A stretch of 60,000 bases of DNA. Source: Liolophura sinensis (Eukaryota; Mollusca; Polyplacophora; Chitonida; Chitonidae). The notes under the pieces were generated by a model that saw nothing but the letters and a program-made list of their open reading frames with translations, ran no database searches and was not told the DNA's origin. Positions 22,168-34,100 of the stretch are shown here, piece by piece. Position 1 is the first letter of the stretch; the number at the start of each line of letters is the position of its first letter. The position numbers were made by a program, and so were the translations under genes. Location of the stretch: contig NC_088301.1 of assembly GCF_032854445.1 (NCBI RefSeq), positions 50,891,187 to 50,951,186 on the forward strand, written 5' to 3'.

Positions 22168-22557
22168 TAGCCCAAAGCTAAGCTGGACGTTCCTACCGTA
22201 AACAAACTAGACAAATGTGTGTTTTTGCAAGAATCTTTAAGAATTGCCTGCCCAGTAAACAGAGTGTTGGGTAGGATACAATTTTCGCGGCCCATCACCC
22301 TGCCCGAAGTTGAAATCCAAACATTGTACACGTTGGTTTGAGTTGTCCTATTCGAAAGTTTAAACGGCTGGATTACTGTTTACCAATGATGGTTTTGACA
22401 TATTACATTTCCGGCGTTTTAGGGAATCGGTGGATAGCAGACACAAGGTAGGGTTCGTGCCGTGTTTCTTTTTTTTTTTAGTGAAATTGTCCTCGTGGAA
22501 GTTGGTATGAGCGAAGCTGGGCGTTACGGTAGGAACGTCCAGCTTAGCTTTGGGCTA
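22168..22557. mobile_element. 390-bp element with perfect 34-bp inverted ends (MITE-like)
   Basis: Positions 22168-22201 and 22524-22557 are exact inverted repeats (34 of 34, beginning TAGCCCAAAGCTAAGCTGGA on the left). They enclose 322 bp with no coding frame except a short one running into the right arm. The flanks just outside do not match each other. Size and structure fit a non-autonomous DNA transposon, or alternatively a local inverted duplication. I cannot identify a convincing target-site duplication, and TA lies within the repeat end itself. Confidence 0.6.
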
Positions 22558-25500
22558 TCTCACCCCCAGCCAATATGGCCGATAAGCGATCGCAAGGCAA
22601 TAATAACATTTATTATTTGGCTGTGTGTTATTACAGTCAATGCGGTCTGTCAGTGCAAAACTCCTGAGCAATGCTGTATTGGCTGAGTTGCAAACCTTAT
22701 TGGCGGAGGTGATAGAGCAGACCATTTGTGACATGCATCGCAGGAAGTAGGATAGCAGACTATCTTTGGCGACTCTAGAACGCGTTGTTAGCTATGGTGG
22801 AATTGTAGCGATCTGAAGCAAATATCCAGGTCTTAACCTAGGCAGTAAATTAATAAAAATATTGTTAACCGGGTACTTTATTTCGCATTGCCACTGTATA
22901 TATAAACTGGCCATGGGCTGAGGGCTGAAGGCTGGGGGTCAATAAGGCGTCCCTCGGACTAACAACGAGAGTATACGAATGTACTCGTGTTATAATAACA
23001 TAATGTAATATATGGGTCGGAAACCTTGTTTAACATATGCCATTGTTACTGCTGATCGGATCGGGTAATGTCATCGAAAATTGCCTAACAACTCATGACA
23101 TACCTTTTTGTTACCTTTAGAGATGAAAGAGCTCGAACTCGAACTTAAATAGTGCATTGTCATAAATGTCATAACGGAAGGTGGTTTGTGCATTCAATAA
23201 TGTGAGAAGTACAGAAGTGTAGACAGAGAGATAAATCTGATTGTTCTAGAAGGGAAAGAATGGGACTTTTTACTTATAACATAATATGTTCTAGAAACTT
23301 CTCACAGCTGGCTATGTCCGGGATATCCCGCCACTGGTTTAGGCATGTCGGCCGTGCCCTCCAAATCAACAGTGGGGAGAGTGGGAGAGAGAGAGAGAGA
23401 AAGGGGAGTGGTCGCGTATTGAGCCGCTCATCGATCTATTTTGTAAGATTTATAGCACTGCTCACTTTTCAAATTAAAGGAGATATCTTGTCATTTGTAA
23501 TAAAGACGCAGATTTCAAGCAAGATATATTTCAGATAACGACCGATATTGCTATATTTATGCAGAATACTTGTCCAACCGTCATACCAGGCTGGTGGCTC
23601 CATTAACACTGGCACCCTGTCGTAAATGAGGAGTATCTAACACTGGACAAAAAGTAAGAAACCTGGGAATATGAAAACTAGAATCCAGATGTGGACAGCT
23701 GAAAGTCTTTGCCTTCGTCAGTTGCCTTAATGATATACACTCAGACAGTCGCTTTTATCGACCACAAAACCTTAAAAAACCTAACAAAACCTTAAAAGAA
23801 ATTACAAGATCTTACGTTGCTTAGTTTCACTTCATATAGGCCGTTTCATGGGCTATTCGTGGTTTGCATTGATTGCACCTCTGGTGCATTCAGTTTGAAT
23901 GGAGAAATGTAGCAATCAACAGAGAATACAGTGTACATGAAAATTCATTATTGCACAAAGTACCTGAACGGGAGTGACTATGAAAATAATTACTCGATTG
24001 CCATTAAATTTAAGCATGTACAGGTTCAGTTGATAAGCAAGATGTCTGGTAAGTTTCATCAAAATCGGCACTGTGAGGGAGGAGATGCATGGACAAAATC
24101 GTGTCTACGGAGGATGATTTCAGTATACCCTGCAACTTCGTTGAGGAGGGTAGAAAGGGTAACTACTATGCTCCAAGGACTATAGATAATTATTTGACTC
24201 CTACCTGGGGCCCTCACTCGCTGTTTCCCTCGATGGCATACCAGCTAATCCACCAGAGCTCATCTGCTATAGAGTCCAGTCTAATTGGTTCAAATCCATC
24301 TTGAAGTCGGGGAATCTGTACTGTACCTGGGGAAAGGTCGTGGTTTTCTCCGTGAACCCATGCAGTTTCCCGAACAAGTAAACCTGCATGCAGTGTCAAT
24401 GAATGAGCAAAACATTCGTGACTACAACGCTACTTCCAAATCAAAAAGATAAATAACCGTTTCCAAATAGGGGTGACGCATAATTTAGAATGGAAAGGTG
24501 TTATCGGTTGGTCCGAGTGATCCAGAAATCCATGTGGTGACGTCTCTTTATATACTAGTATGCCTGTTAAGGCAAGTGTCTTTTTAGTGAAAGTTTCGTT
24601 CTCAGCGATGTAAACAGTTATCATATGTTCTTCCAGTTATAGCCACGAACTTTAACGTGATCTCCCCGCAGCATTGGCCTATATTAATATACACCCATAA
24701 TGCATATGTCTGCACGCCTGGAAATACCCTGACTTCCGATATATAAAAGTTGGTCACTTTACAAAAATTTTCTAAGTTCACACATACCTGAATTCATGAA
24801 GGTTCACCGTGCCAATTTTTACATCAATCAAGGCCATCATGAAATAAGAGTTTAATAGATTGAACATTTGGCATAGATAACTTTGTAAAATTTTTGCAAT
24901 ACAGTTTTAAGGTAATGCACTTACTGTGCTCTTGTCACTAAGAGCACAGTCGCTAAACCAGTGGCGTATACTAACCTCCACTGTACGCTCCTTATTATGT
25001 GATGCATGGCATGTTTTTCATAATATATTTTTCAACGTATGAATAAATGTGTCATTTAGACCAAGCAGTTGCGTAACGATTCGGAGTAAACTGAGATGAA
25101 AAGAAGTTAAAGAATAGTTTGTATATGGCTTTAAACAAAATAGGCTATAATATTACATAAATACGTTCTGGCGGTGTAGGTCGGTTATACGGGACCAATA
25201 CTAGAAACAGCTGAAAACATGCAGTTTACAATGAACAATCGCTCTATGACCCTATGGGCCGAGGTACTGGTCCTATCGGTAGGCCTACATGTGCTTAAAA
25301 AGCTGGACTGGGGAGTCGTAAAACAGCAAGGTTTGTTTTCCTGTACACATTACCTGCAGGTTACAAATTAAAAACGTCAAAACGCAAAATTTCTAGCGAA
25401 AACGTGTAAGTATATATAGTCTGTGAATTTGTGAGCATGAAAGTCAACACAATGGTACATGGGGCATGCATATATAACAGCCCTGATCACAATGACACAG

Positions 25501-25729
25501 GCCAATAAACAACACATGAATATTACGTGGCAGAGTACTGCTATAGAAACTAAGTCAATATAGACAACGAATTTAAAGTAAATGGTCCTGGCATTTTATT
25601 TATTTATTTTCATTCATTCATTATTATTATTTTTTTTCGCATTTTTTGGCAACAGTAACGCCTATTGGTAGCAGTGACTAATAGGTTACCTTGATTTAAA
25701 ACAACACGCCAAAAAACGGGCAAAGTTAC
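22558..25729. other. Intergenic, no gene recognised
   Basis: Short unrelated frames only. A GGTTCAAATCC B-box-like sequence at 24287-24297 lies about 50 bp after a weak A-box-like TGGCATACCAG, but the arms do not fold into a tRNA. A (GA)n tract is near 23384-23404. Confidence 0.55.
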
Positions 25730-26240
25730 ATGCTTTGCTTAAGAAAATCTGTAGGAAAAGACAAAAAATGCACAACTTGCCTCGGGTCTTCATTTACCAA
25801 GCGGTATATTGATGATCTACTGGCGTTAAATAATCCCCATATTGCTGAAGTGGTGAAAGAAATCTATCCGCCTTCATTAGATTTAAAAGAGATAACAGAT
25901 AGTCCTGATGGTACATCTTATTTGGACCTATATCTGTACAAAGGCGAACAAGGTCTCCTTAATTCACGCCGCCTTTACGACAAAAGGGATAATTTCAATT
26001 TTGATATTGTAAATTATCCTTATTTAGATAGCAATATACCAAAGGGTTCTGCATATATGGCGTATACATATCTTGCCTTGTAGCATTTGTCAGATCTTGC
26101 GTTAACTGTGATGACTTTAATCTGCTTCAAGTTGCTAGTTCAAAAACTAGTTTGTCAAGGATACTCCATCAAACGCCTTCATTCTAAGTTTCTCAAATTT
26201 TACAATGAGTATAACAGTCTCGTTGGCAGGTATGGACATG
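25730..26240 (+). pseudogene. Reverse transcriptase relic (C-terminal palm and thumb part)
   Basis: The RT active-site box is KRYIDDLLALNN (about 25799-25834, YxDD type). It is followed by SYLDLYLY (about 25915-25940), YDKRDNFNFDIVNYPYL (about 25977-26028) and SNIPKGSAY. Near 26053 a 2-nt gain breaks the frame, and TAG follows at 26081-26083. The expected continuation (GVYIS, then DDFNL) is readable in another frame until about 26130, where the first frame resumes with LLVQKLVCQGYS up to NSLVGRYG (about 26236). This conserved block is common in animal retroelement RTs; I lean to a Penelope-like or related class but cannot assign it firmly. The 5' RT part is absent. Confidence 0.75.
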
Positions 26241-26279
26241 CAGAGCGTTCAGAATCTCTGGCGATCTGCATCGTGATCA

Positions 26280-26450
26280 ACCACATAGACGGCGCTGTTA
26301 TCCCTATGTACATATCTATCACGTACATGGTATTTAACAACATAGATGGCGCTGGTTGCCCAGTGTAACCGTCTATCTTGTTTTGTCATGTGTAACATCA
26401 TAGATGGCGCCTCTTGCATCATGAGATCTTGACATATTAACGGGAAAGAC
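26280..26450 (+). repeat. Degenerate ~58-bp tandem repeat after the RT relic
   Basis: ATAGACGGCGC / ATAGATGGCGC recurs at about 26287, 26343 and 26401 with 56-59 bp spacing. Weaker similarity continues between the boxes (ATCTATC/GTCTATC, then CATG and TAA). It starts about 45 bp after the last readable RT codon, so it may be the element's 3' untranslated tail. Confidence 0.55.
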
Positions 26451-28000
26451 GTAATCGTCTGTTACTTTTGAATCACAATCTGATCGGTTAGGGTCTGTAA
26501 CGCTGGTCATTTTCAAACTGTATCTAATACCGCTTAACCAGGGGCTAGGGGCCGTAAAGGTAGCCATGCTCATTACATCAGCATGATGCCTTTATGAACA
26601 GTTGCAATTAAAGCGTGACTGAGATACTTGTTAATTAATTGTTATTTGACATGGAACTCATTCACGGACTACGAATTTGAACTTTGATGTGGAATTCATG
26701 CCTAGAATATTCATTGTCTGTCCGGCATCATTGAAAACTGATGACCGCTTCTCTCTTGTGTGTTACCGGCTTTATTTCTTATTTGTATAATTTCTTACAT
26801 ACCTTTGTCTTTGGGAGTTAGTGTTAAAAGTTGTTTTGGAAATGGATCTTGCGATTATCGACTTGGAACGCCTTTTACGGACTGCGAATGGTATATGAAT
26901 GTCGGACTTGACGCTTATATTCAATCTCAGAGTACACATGCACTTAGCAAGCTACAGTCACATGACGCGAAAACCACGTGCTGCCAACAGCTTCTGTGTG
27001 TGTGGAATCTTGGGTCAGCTGATCTGAAATATGTGTATTGATCATGAAATACCATACTGACATCAAATGTGCTATATATTCGCGAAAAAATATGTATATG
27101 CACGGTTATGTGCAATCACCTCATAAGCTCAAGCTACCTGCGACACTACACTAACACTATACTAACATTGGTTAGTGTGAAGTATAACCTTGTAATTACT
27201 GTACAGAATACAAAGAACCGCAAGTATGGATAGAATGTGTACTGAACTCACGTAATTTGACAAAAAGATACTACTTCACTGCGTTCTTTCCTCTTCTTAA
27301 ATAAAACATTATCAAATTATGGCATTACCAGCATGTATATTCATATCTATAAACCACTCTGTATAAGGTAAGTGTGCTTCCCAGAACTTAAATAAATTTT
27401 CAAGACATATATCAAAACATCACAACGATATATACTTCCGTGGATCGATTCGATTAGTTTGAGTTTGAGTTGAGATCTCATGTAGAAGAAGTAAAGATAT
27501 AACTCGTAGAAACGTCATACATATATGTACGTATACTAATAAAGACCTACAACAAACTTCATATGAAGTCGATATCAAACTTCAGCAAAGTACCTTCAGC
27601 AAAAGGCAATTACATAGGTTTAAATTACAGATCCATAGTTATTTATCTTTTTGTTATGGACACGGGCATATGTTGTTGCATGATAGTAGACATTGCCTGA
27701 CATACATAATTATCTGAAGTGGGCTGTAGTTTTATTAGAAACAACAGAACTGTGTATATTAGCGTGATAAACGTAAAAATGGAATGATTTAATGGATGAT
27801 AAAAGTTTATGAGGGCGTATGTGTTGTTTTCAATTTATTGACAGTAAGACTGTTTTGTATTTCCTTGCATTAAGGATTAGCATAATCAAATGAAACATTG
27901 ACGATATTCGTGAATGGGCCTTCAAGTTAAACAGTGTAACATATGGTCTCGGTCGCGCGGAGGTGTATGTCACACGTGTGTACCAGAGTTCGGCAACTGA
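26451..28000. other. Intergenic and upstream region of TBC1D30-like gene
   Basis: A 93-codon frame at 26760-27041 begins with a hydrophobic stretch and has Cys pairs. However, it starts without ATG, and part of it (26852-26910) is a repeat also found in an RTK intron, so I do not call a gene. GC content rises after about 27940, near the TBC1D30 start, with a palindromic CACACGTGTG at about 27971. Confidence 0.5.
26852..26910 (+). repeat. Copy of a dispersed ~55-bp repeat
   Basis: GATTATCGACTTGGAACG, followed by a near-identical stretch to GCGAATG and TCGGACTT, matches 8639-8690 inside an RTK intron in the same orientation. There are few substitutions and one 11-nt difference. Both copies seem to be pieces of a longer interspersed repeat. 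Confidence 0.6.
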
Positions 28001-28064
28001 GCGACAACGTTTGGTCACCCGACTGAAACGGGACATTTCCCCCAGACACTCAAAACAAGCCAGC

Positions 28065-28100
28065 ATGGCAAGATGGCTGACTCCACCGCTGATAGTATAA
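28065..28100 (+). promoter_or_regulatory. Upstream ORF overlapping the TBC1D30 start
   Basis: An ATG at 28065 in the good context GCCAGCATGG opens an 11-codon frame ending at TAA 28098-28100. It overlaps the main ATG (28073) in another frame. If transcripts start upstream, ribosomes must leak past it, which would lower output of the long isoform. Confidence 0.5.
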
Positions 28101-31100
28101 CAGATAAAACTAACGTGCAAGTGGACACAGACGACGAGATATTTTATCCAACAGTGAAGGAGAAGAGGCCTGGAAGTTTGATCCTTCAACGACAGTCAAA
28201 TGTTGTGAGAGACAGTGTATCGTCTGATGAGGGCGAGTCAAATCAGTTCGGTGTGTTTCAGTTCGACGGAGCTTATGTCACCGACTTTCAATATGGAGAA
28301 CGCTTGGCCAGGGCTAAACACGAACGACAGCACTCTATTGTCGATGGACTTTTATGTGAAATTTATGACCGCTGGCAAGGGAACCAGAGGGATAGTTTTG
28401 ATAGCGACACGTTCACGGAATGCTCTAGTACCTCTGAGATTTTTGGGAACACTCGGGGAGACTGGGAGAGGAGACATGCGAGGCAACTTCATCGCGCTTT
28501 CCTCGAAACGAAAGGTATGACTTTAGTCATAGGCTTTATGAAACAGCTGATTAATATTTGCACTTAGTCGGATGTAAGGTGTTTGTTGTGCTTGGCTGCC
28601 TGTGTCTCAGGAATGAACATGATTCGCTCCAGTTACTTCGTATTCGTACGGTAATCCATTTCCTGATAGTTGGCAAAGTTGGTGGTATCAACAGGTCTGG
28701 CGAGGTTGCAGAGGGGGGGTCACAAGACGACAGAACGTTGGCTGGGCTTCAACGGTAGCAGTGTCAGTAGGCCGTACTGAAGAGCATCTCTATAAGACTC
28801 TTAATACACAATACAAACTATAAACCACTGGATACATGTTTGATACATTTCAGGGAAGTCTTACACATTTATACAACAATGTGCATGAAATGGGAAAGGA
28901 AAAATAACTAATTTAGGCAACATAATATCTCGTTTGGATGACGTGGCTTATTTGTATGACATAATATTTGGCTTGAAGTACATACCGTCTGGTTCAAATA
29001 GAATATTAGGTATGGTTGACAATAACATCTTGTTTGGATAAAAAAATCTTGTTTCATTGAGATAAATAACCAGTGAAAGCTTAGTAAAAATAAAAAAAAA
29101 TGTACATTACAACTCGATTTTGATGTTGTCTTTGCAGAGGAATATGTGTTATGTTTCTGTCTGTTAAAGGAAAGTAAAATATGCTCTAGTTGTAAAAACT
29201 GCTACTTTTGGGCCATGTTTTATGTTAAGATAGCAAGCAGGATGTACTTACGGCTTATGTGACCATATTTCCATCATCCAAACGATATATTTCATCCTAA
29301 TGTACCGGTAATATTAATTGGCTGAGAAGGTTTATAGCACGCCAGCCCAGTGCAATAACCAAGGAGCCTCCCACAAATGCATTTTTGTGAGTTCAAGTCC
29401 AGCTCATGCTGGCTTCCTCTCCGGTGGGAACATCTGCCAAGTTTCCCCTAGGCTCTGCCCCGTTTCCCTCTACCATAATGCAGACTGCCTTTGTATAAGT
29501 GAAATATTCTTGAGTACGGTGTAATATGCCAATCAGATAAATAAATAAATGTTGGTTGAATGAGATATTATGGCTCTTAATAAGATATTATGTTCATCTG
29601 AATGATATATTGTGTGGTCCAAAGAAAATAATGTTTAACTCATGCTTTCACAAAAAGTCAAGGATTATATTAAGACATTGGTGTTCATGCAATAACTGCT
29701 CCAAGTTTTGTCAAATTTTGACAAAATTGTGCAGATTCATTTTGTGATACCTCAGATCTGATTTGAAAGGCAGTGTGATCCATACATGAGTTTTACAAGA
29801 GACATAAATTCTCTGAAACCTTGTGTTCCACTGATTAGTTTAAAGTAATATGCAAGTAGTGTAACTGCAAAAAACGAAAGACTATTTTTGACTCAATATT
29901 TCGGCACTTAATTTTGCCATCATCAGTTCTCCAGAGTCAAAATGAGTCTTTGGTTTATCGGAGTTACACTACTCGAGTAAATCTCTGGATGAGCCAGTTT
30001 TGTTTCTCGTGCCCCTTTTATAGTCTTGTATACATTTAGGCTTGTTCATTGTTTTGGTTTTTTTGGATGCTGTTTGTATATATCATTCTGTCTAACTCTC
30101 ACTTTGTAAGGCACCTACAGTGCATTCCCATAGGGGAACAGTTAAAAAGTTTAGTTATGTAATGGTTAGAGCAGTCAACACAATTCCTGTTGGCTTGTTT
30201 GTTGTCACAAGTCTGAAGGTGGAAAAACTAATAACCCCTCCAGCATAGCCTGACCAATCATGTTTGATTTCTCTTTGTATTAATCCAACCACACTATGAA
30301 TTGGTGAGGTAAAGCTTTTCTAGGTTCACACTGAACATGTTACGGTAAATGCCCACTGTATTATGTGTATATCAGCATATATGTTTGAGTCCCACAGTGG
30401 GGTAAATGTTTGACTGCACAGCAGTATACAATATAGCCCAATGTCAGACAAGGTGTTGGCGTTTATAGGCCTGCATGTTTTACGTAAGTTTTGCAGGTTT
30501 TTGGCAGAAGTCATATATTTTCTTGTGTTCATCTGTAAATGAAGGCATTTTATTATGTGTGCTACACTCAGTAATCAGATTATAAAAATAGATTGTGTCT
30601 CAGTTCACAAGCTTTATTTTTGGATGCGAAATTTTGTTTTGGAAACTGAATTTCATGCGAACCACAAACAAATGGGAATGATGAAAAAAAAAATGCCTGA
30701 AAAATTAACGTTGGCTGTCTGTATACTTGCTAATGCATTACTGTCAGCTGCTGTATGGCTGACCCTGAGTATACCATCGACATTAGTAGTACACTCGACT
30801 GCTAATCGTTCTCTGTGGCAGGAGCCTATGTCCTAGTGTGTTTTATTTCACAAATGGACTTAGTTACCATTTCAAGCTGCAATTTTACTGTGTTTTTTTT
30901 TTCAATGCAGTTTTTTACTGTCCTGCACTTGAAGTATGCCTGTGGCGTGGTTAAATATTCAGATAGCTCCATGATCTGAAGCCAGCCCTAGATAAATATT
31001 ATGTACCATGTACCGTGCTGAGCTGGTACAAATCAGGATGACATGAAAGATAAAACAATTTACAATCATAAAACCTTTTAGATTTATGTATCGATGCACA

Positions 31101-34100
31101 AATAATCACAGTTTACAGGTGCTTAATCCTTCAGTTTGTTGACAAGAGTGTTTGGTGGTCAAGAATATTTCATTTATGCCATGCATGGAGGTCACCTTTA
31201 TTTTTGAAGGAAACAAGAGACCAGGGTAATCCCCTGACCTTTGGCAAGTTACTGAGATAGATATAGCAGACAAGCCATCTTGGACCAAAGGGTGACTGCG
31301 CAAACGGCCTCATGCTTCATAGTTCAGCCTTGTTCAGTTTTGAGTCTGTAATTAGTATGTCCCCGAAGACTCACAAGTAGTTTACGGCATCAGTTGTTTG
31401 TACATGTACTCTGTACGTATGGATTTCAGTGAAAAATGCTAGTATTTATTGAATATTTGACCTTAAATAATTCTTACATATTGCGACTATCAGGACCTTG
31501 ACCAACAAGGCCATGTATTCAAATGCAGCTTCCACTCCTGCACCTTTACATCATGAGGTTTGTGAGGTACCAGACGAGAGTTGGTGGTCTACTCTGGGCA
31601 ATCTGGTTCCTGTGACCCATAAACTGTTAGAGTAATGATTACAAAGCTAGAGAACAGCTCAACCATGTCAACACACAAAGAAGGAGAATTATTTTGAAAG
31701 CTTAATCTATAGAGAAGTGGAATTATGAAGTACCAGAGGATCTTAGAGTCATGACAAACTGACCCTTAAAAGTGAAGTGTGCGTGAACTAAAATTTATGC
31801 AAACCACTGCTGATTTATCGCCAGAGTCATGCTCAGGATGTTAATGTAGATTCCCTTGATTGCACAGATATGAAAATAAAGGAGGAATTCATTTATTGAC
31901 CAGTGTTTGATTTACCTATTTTTGTGTTTTTGAATACATATACATTTAGGAGTAGACCTGTAATGGTTTCGTCAAGTTATTATGCATGGCAAACAGACTG
32001 CTTGCCATTTGTAATACTAATGTACTACAGTACATACATATATTGTTCAATACACAAATGTATGGTTGATACAGTTTTATATGTATCTCAAACTCCTGCC
32101 TAGCATAAAGGCATGAGTATATTGGTTTGACATTTTCAAGTGGGTAATTACTTTATTTATTCATGTTATTATATTGCCTACTGAAAGCTGAAAGACGGCT
32201 TATCTCAAACTGTTGGTATTTTAAGCCCTGTTATTAACTAAATAGTAAAGTAAATAACATTATGAAGCCTAATGTAATAGCAGATAATCCTATGAAAATA
32301 ATACCAATAGCTTACTTTATGTACGTTCATTCCTACATGTAAAGTGCCATGTTAATATGACAATAAAATGGTTTTGTAAAGGATATTGTATTTTTTATTT
32401 GCCTTTTATCAGTGATCAGCAGCTCTTCATAGCCATTAGTGGCCTGAGCACCAGAAGAGCCCAAAGGGCCATTAATAACTATAGAGGGCTACTGAAAAGC
32501 AAGTAAAAGAAGAATTACCCCTGGAGAAAATCATGTTATTGCTATTGTTATAGTCTCCTACTGGTGGAGCTTCATGAAATAAGTTTTTAATATCATGTTT
32601 GGTCCAGATGTTATTTTCCATGGATGTACCATTTTTCACACTGCTTTATAACAAGCAAAATTTACTATAGCTTGCTGTGCCAATAAGTCTTTAGCATGAT
32701 GAGTTACAGTTAAAGTTGCATGTATCTGTTTCCTCACATCAATTTGACCAAAATCCTACCTCTTTTAGTTTTTCATAAAAAAGCCCTGTAAAACAAATTC
32801 AGGGCATCTCCAGCTGTTAAGCATCCCAAAGCTTTCCCTGGTCCCTCAGCTTTCAGCCCTTTGCATAGCTGACCAATGGCTGTACCACTTTTTTTTAATG
32901 GAAAAAATGCCTGTTTTTTTCATTATGTGGCTGGAAACACAGGAAATCGTTGAGAGTTAAATTCAGCAGTGAACATACTGAAATGCAAAGAGTAAAATGG
33001 TTTTCAGTATTTGATGTGTTGAAATTTGATCTGATTTTACAAAGGTTTCAAAATGGAGAATGTGAGCAAGGCACACATGTATTTATCTGCCAAGTTGCAA
33101 GTTGCTGCCAAGTTGCATTATTGATTCATGTTGTAACAGCAGTGAACATACTGAAATGCAAAGAGTAACATGGTTTTCAGTATATGATGTGTTGAAATTT
33201 AATCTGATTTTACAAGAGTTTCAAAATGGAGAATGTGAGCAAGGCACACATGTATTTATCTGCCAAGTGACATTATTGATCTATGTTGTAACAGGTTTCC
33301 TGGTATACAACTACATGTCATGCTGCAGGCAGGCATACACAGTGTATGTTCATCACCACGAGCTACATGTACGTAGTTTAATATGGGTTGCATTGTACAT
33401 GTACATGAACAGGTACTTGCAGCTGTAGCTATGTGTATGTGTACAAAGGAAGGAGATCACTGGATGGGCACAAGCACAAGCAAAGTTGATACGGTACATT
33501 GTACATGTATATGTAGATCTGATGTACTTCACAAGTATTTGAGTGGATGCACATGTTGACGGTTAGATGCACATGTAGTTTTATATAGACAAATTTCCTA
33601 GGAAGTTCACATTTTTTAGATTTTGTGAATTTATATCATATTTCCATATCGGCCGTTCTGTATTTCCTATATCATATTTCCATATCGGTTCTTTCTGTAA
33701 TACATCTGAATGAACAATTCCGCAGTGGAAATTGCTAATGTTTCACAGTGTAATGCATGTTAGATGCACACTGGTTCACTGCAAGCACTATTTTATGGCA
33801 CTGGTTACCACTATTTAATAGCTGTTTGAATTCTTGCTTGGATCTGGTTGGCCCACAAGGTTGCACTTATCTCAGAATAAATCCTCCAAAAGGATGAGAA
33901 GTGTAGTAGAATCTTTGACACTTTAATATTTCAACAAAGTATTGTTCAGAATGTGAAATGTTAATGTCTTAATTCTGAAGATGTAAAATAAATCTCGAGA
34001 TACATATACGAGTTAAACAAATGATATATAAGTACACGCAATTGTCAGCTTGTTTGGAAAATATATGCTCTGGATTTGTGTGTTTAAGTAATCCTGAAAA

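Noticed and set aside
24234-24305. Possible tRNA gene with a GGTTCAAATCC B box
   Set aside because: The T stem and acceptor stem do not pair and the A box is weak; at most an old tRNA-derived repeat.
32950-33428. Two similar + strand frames suggesting duplicated coding sequence
   Set aside because: The similarity comes from the 173-bp non-coding tandem duplication inside an intron; the frames have no known motif.
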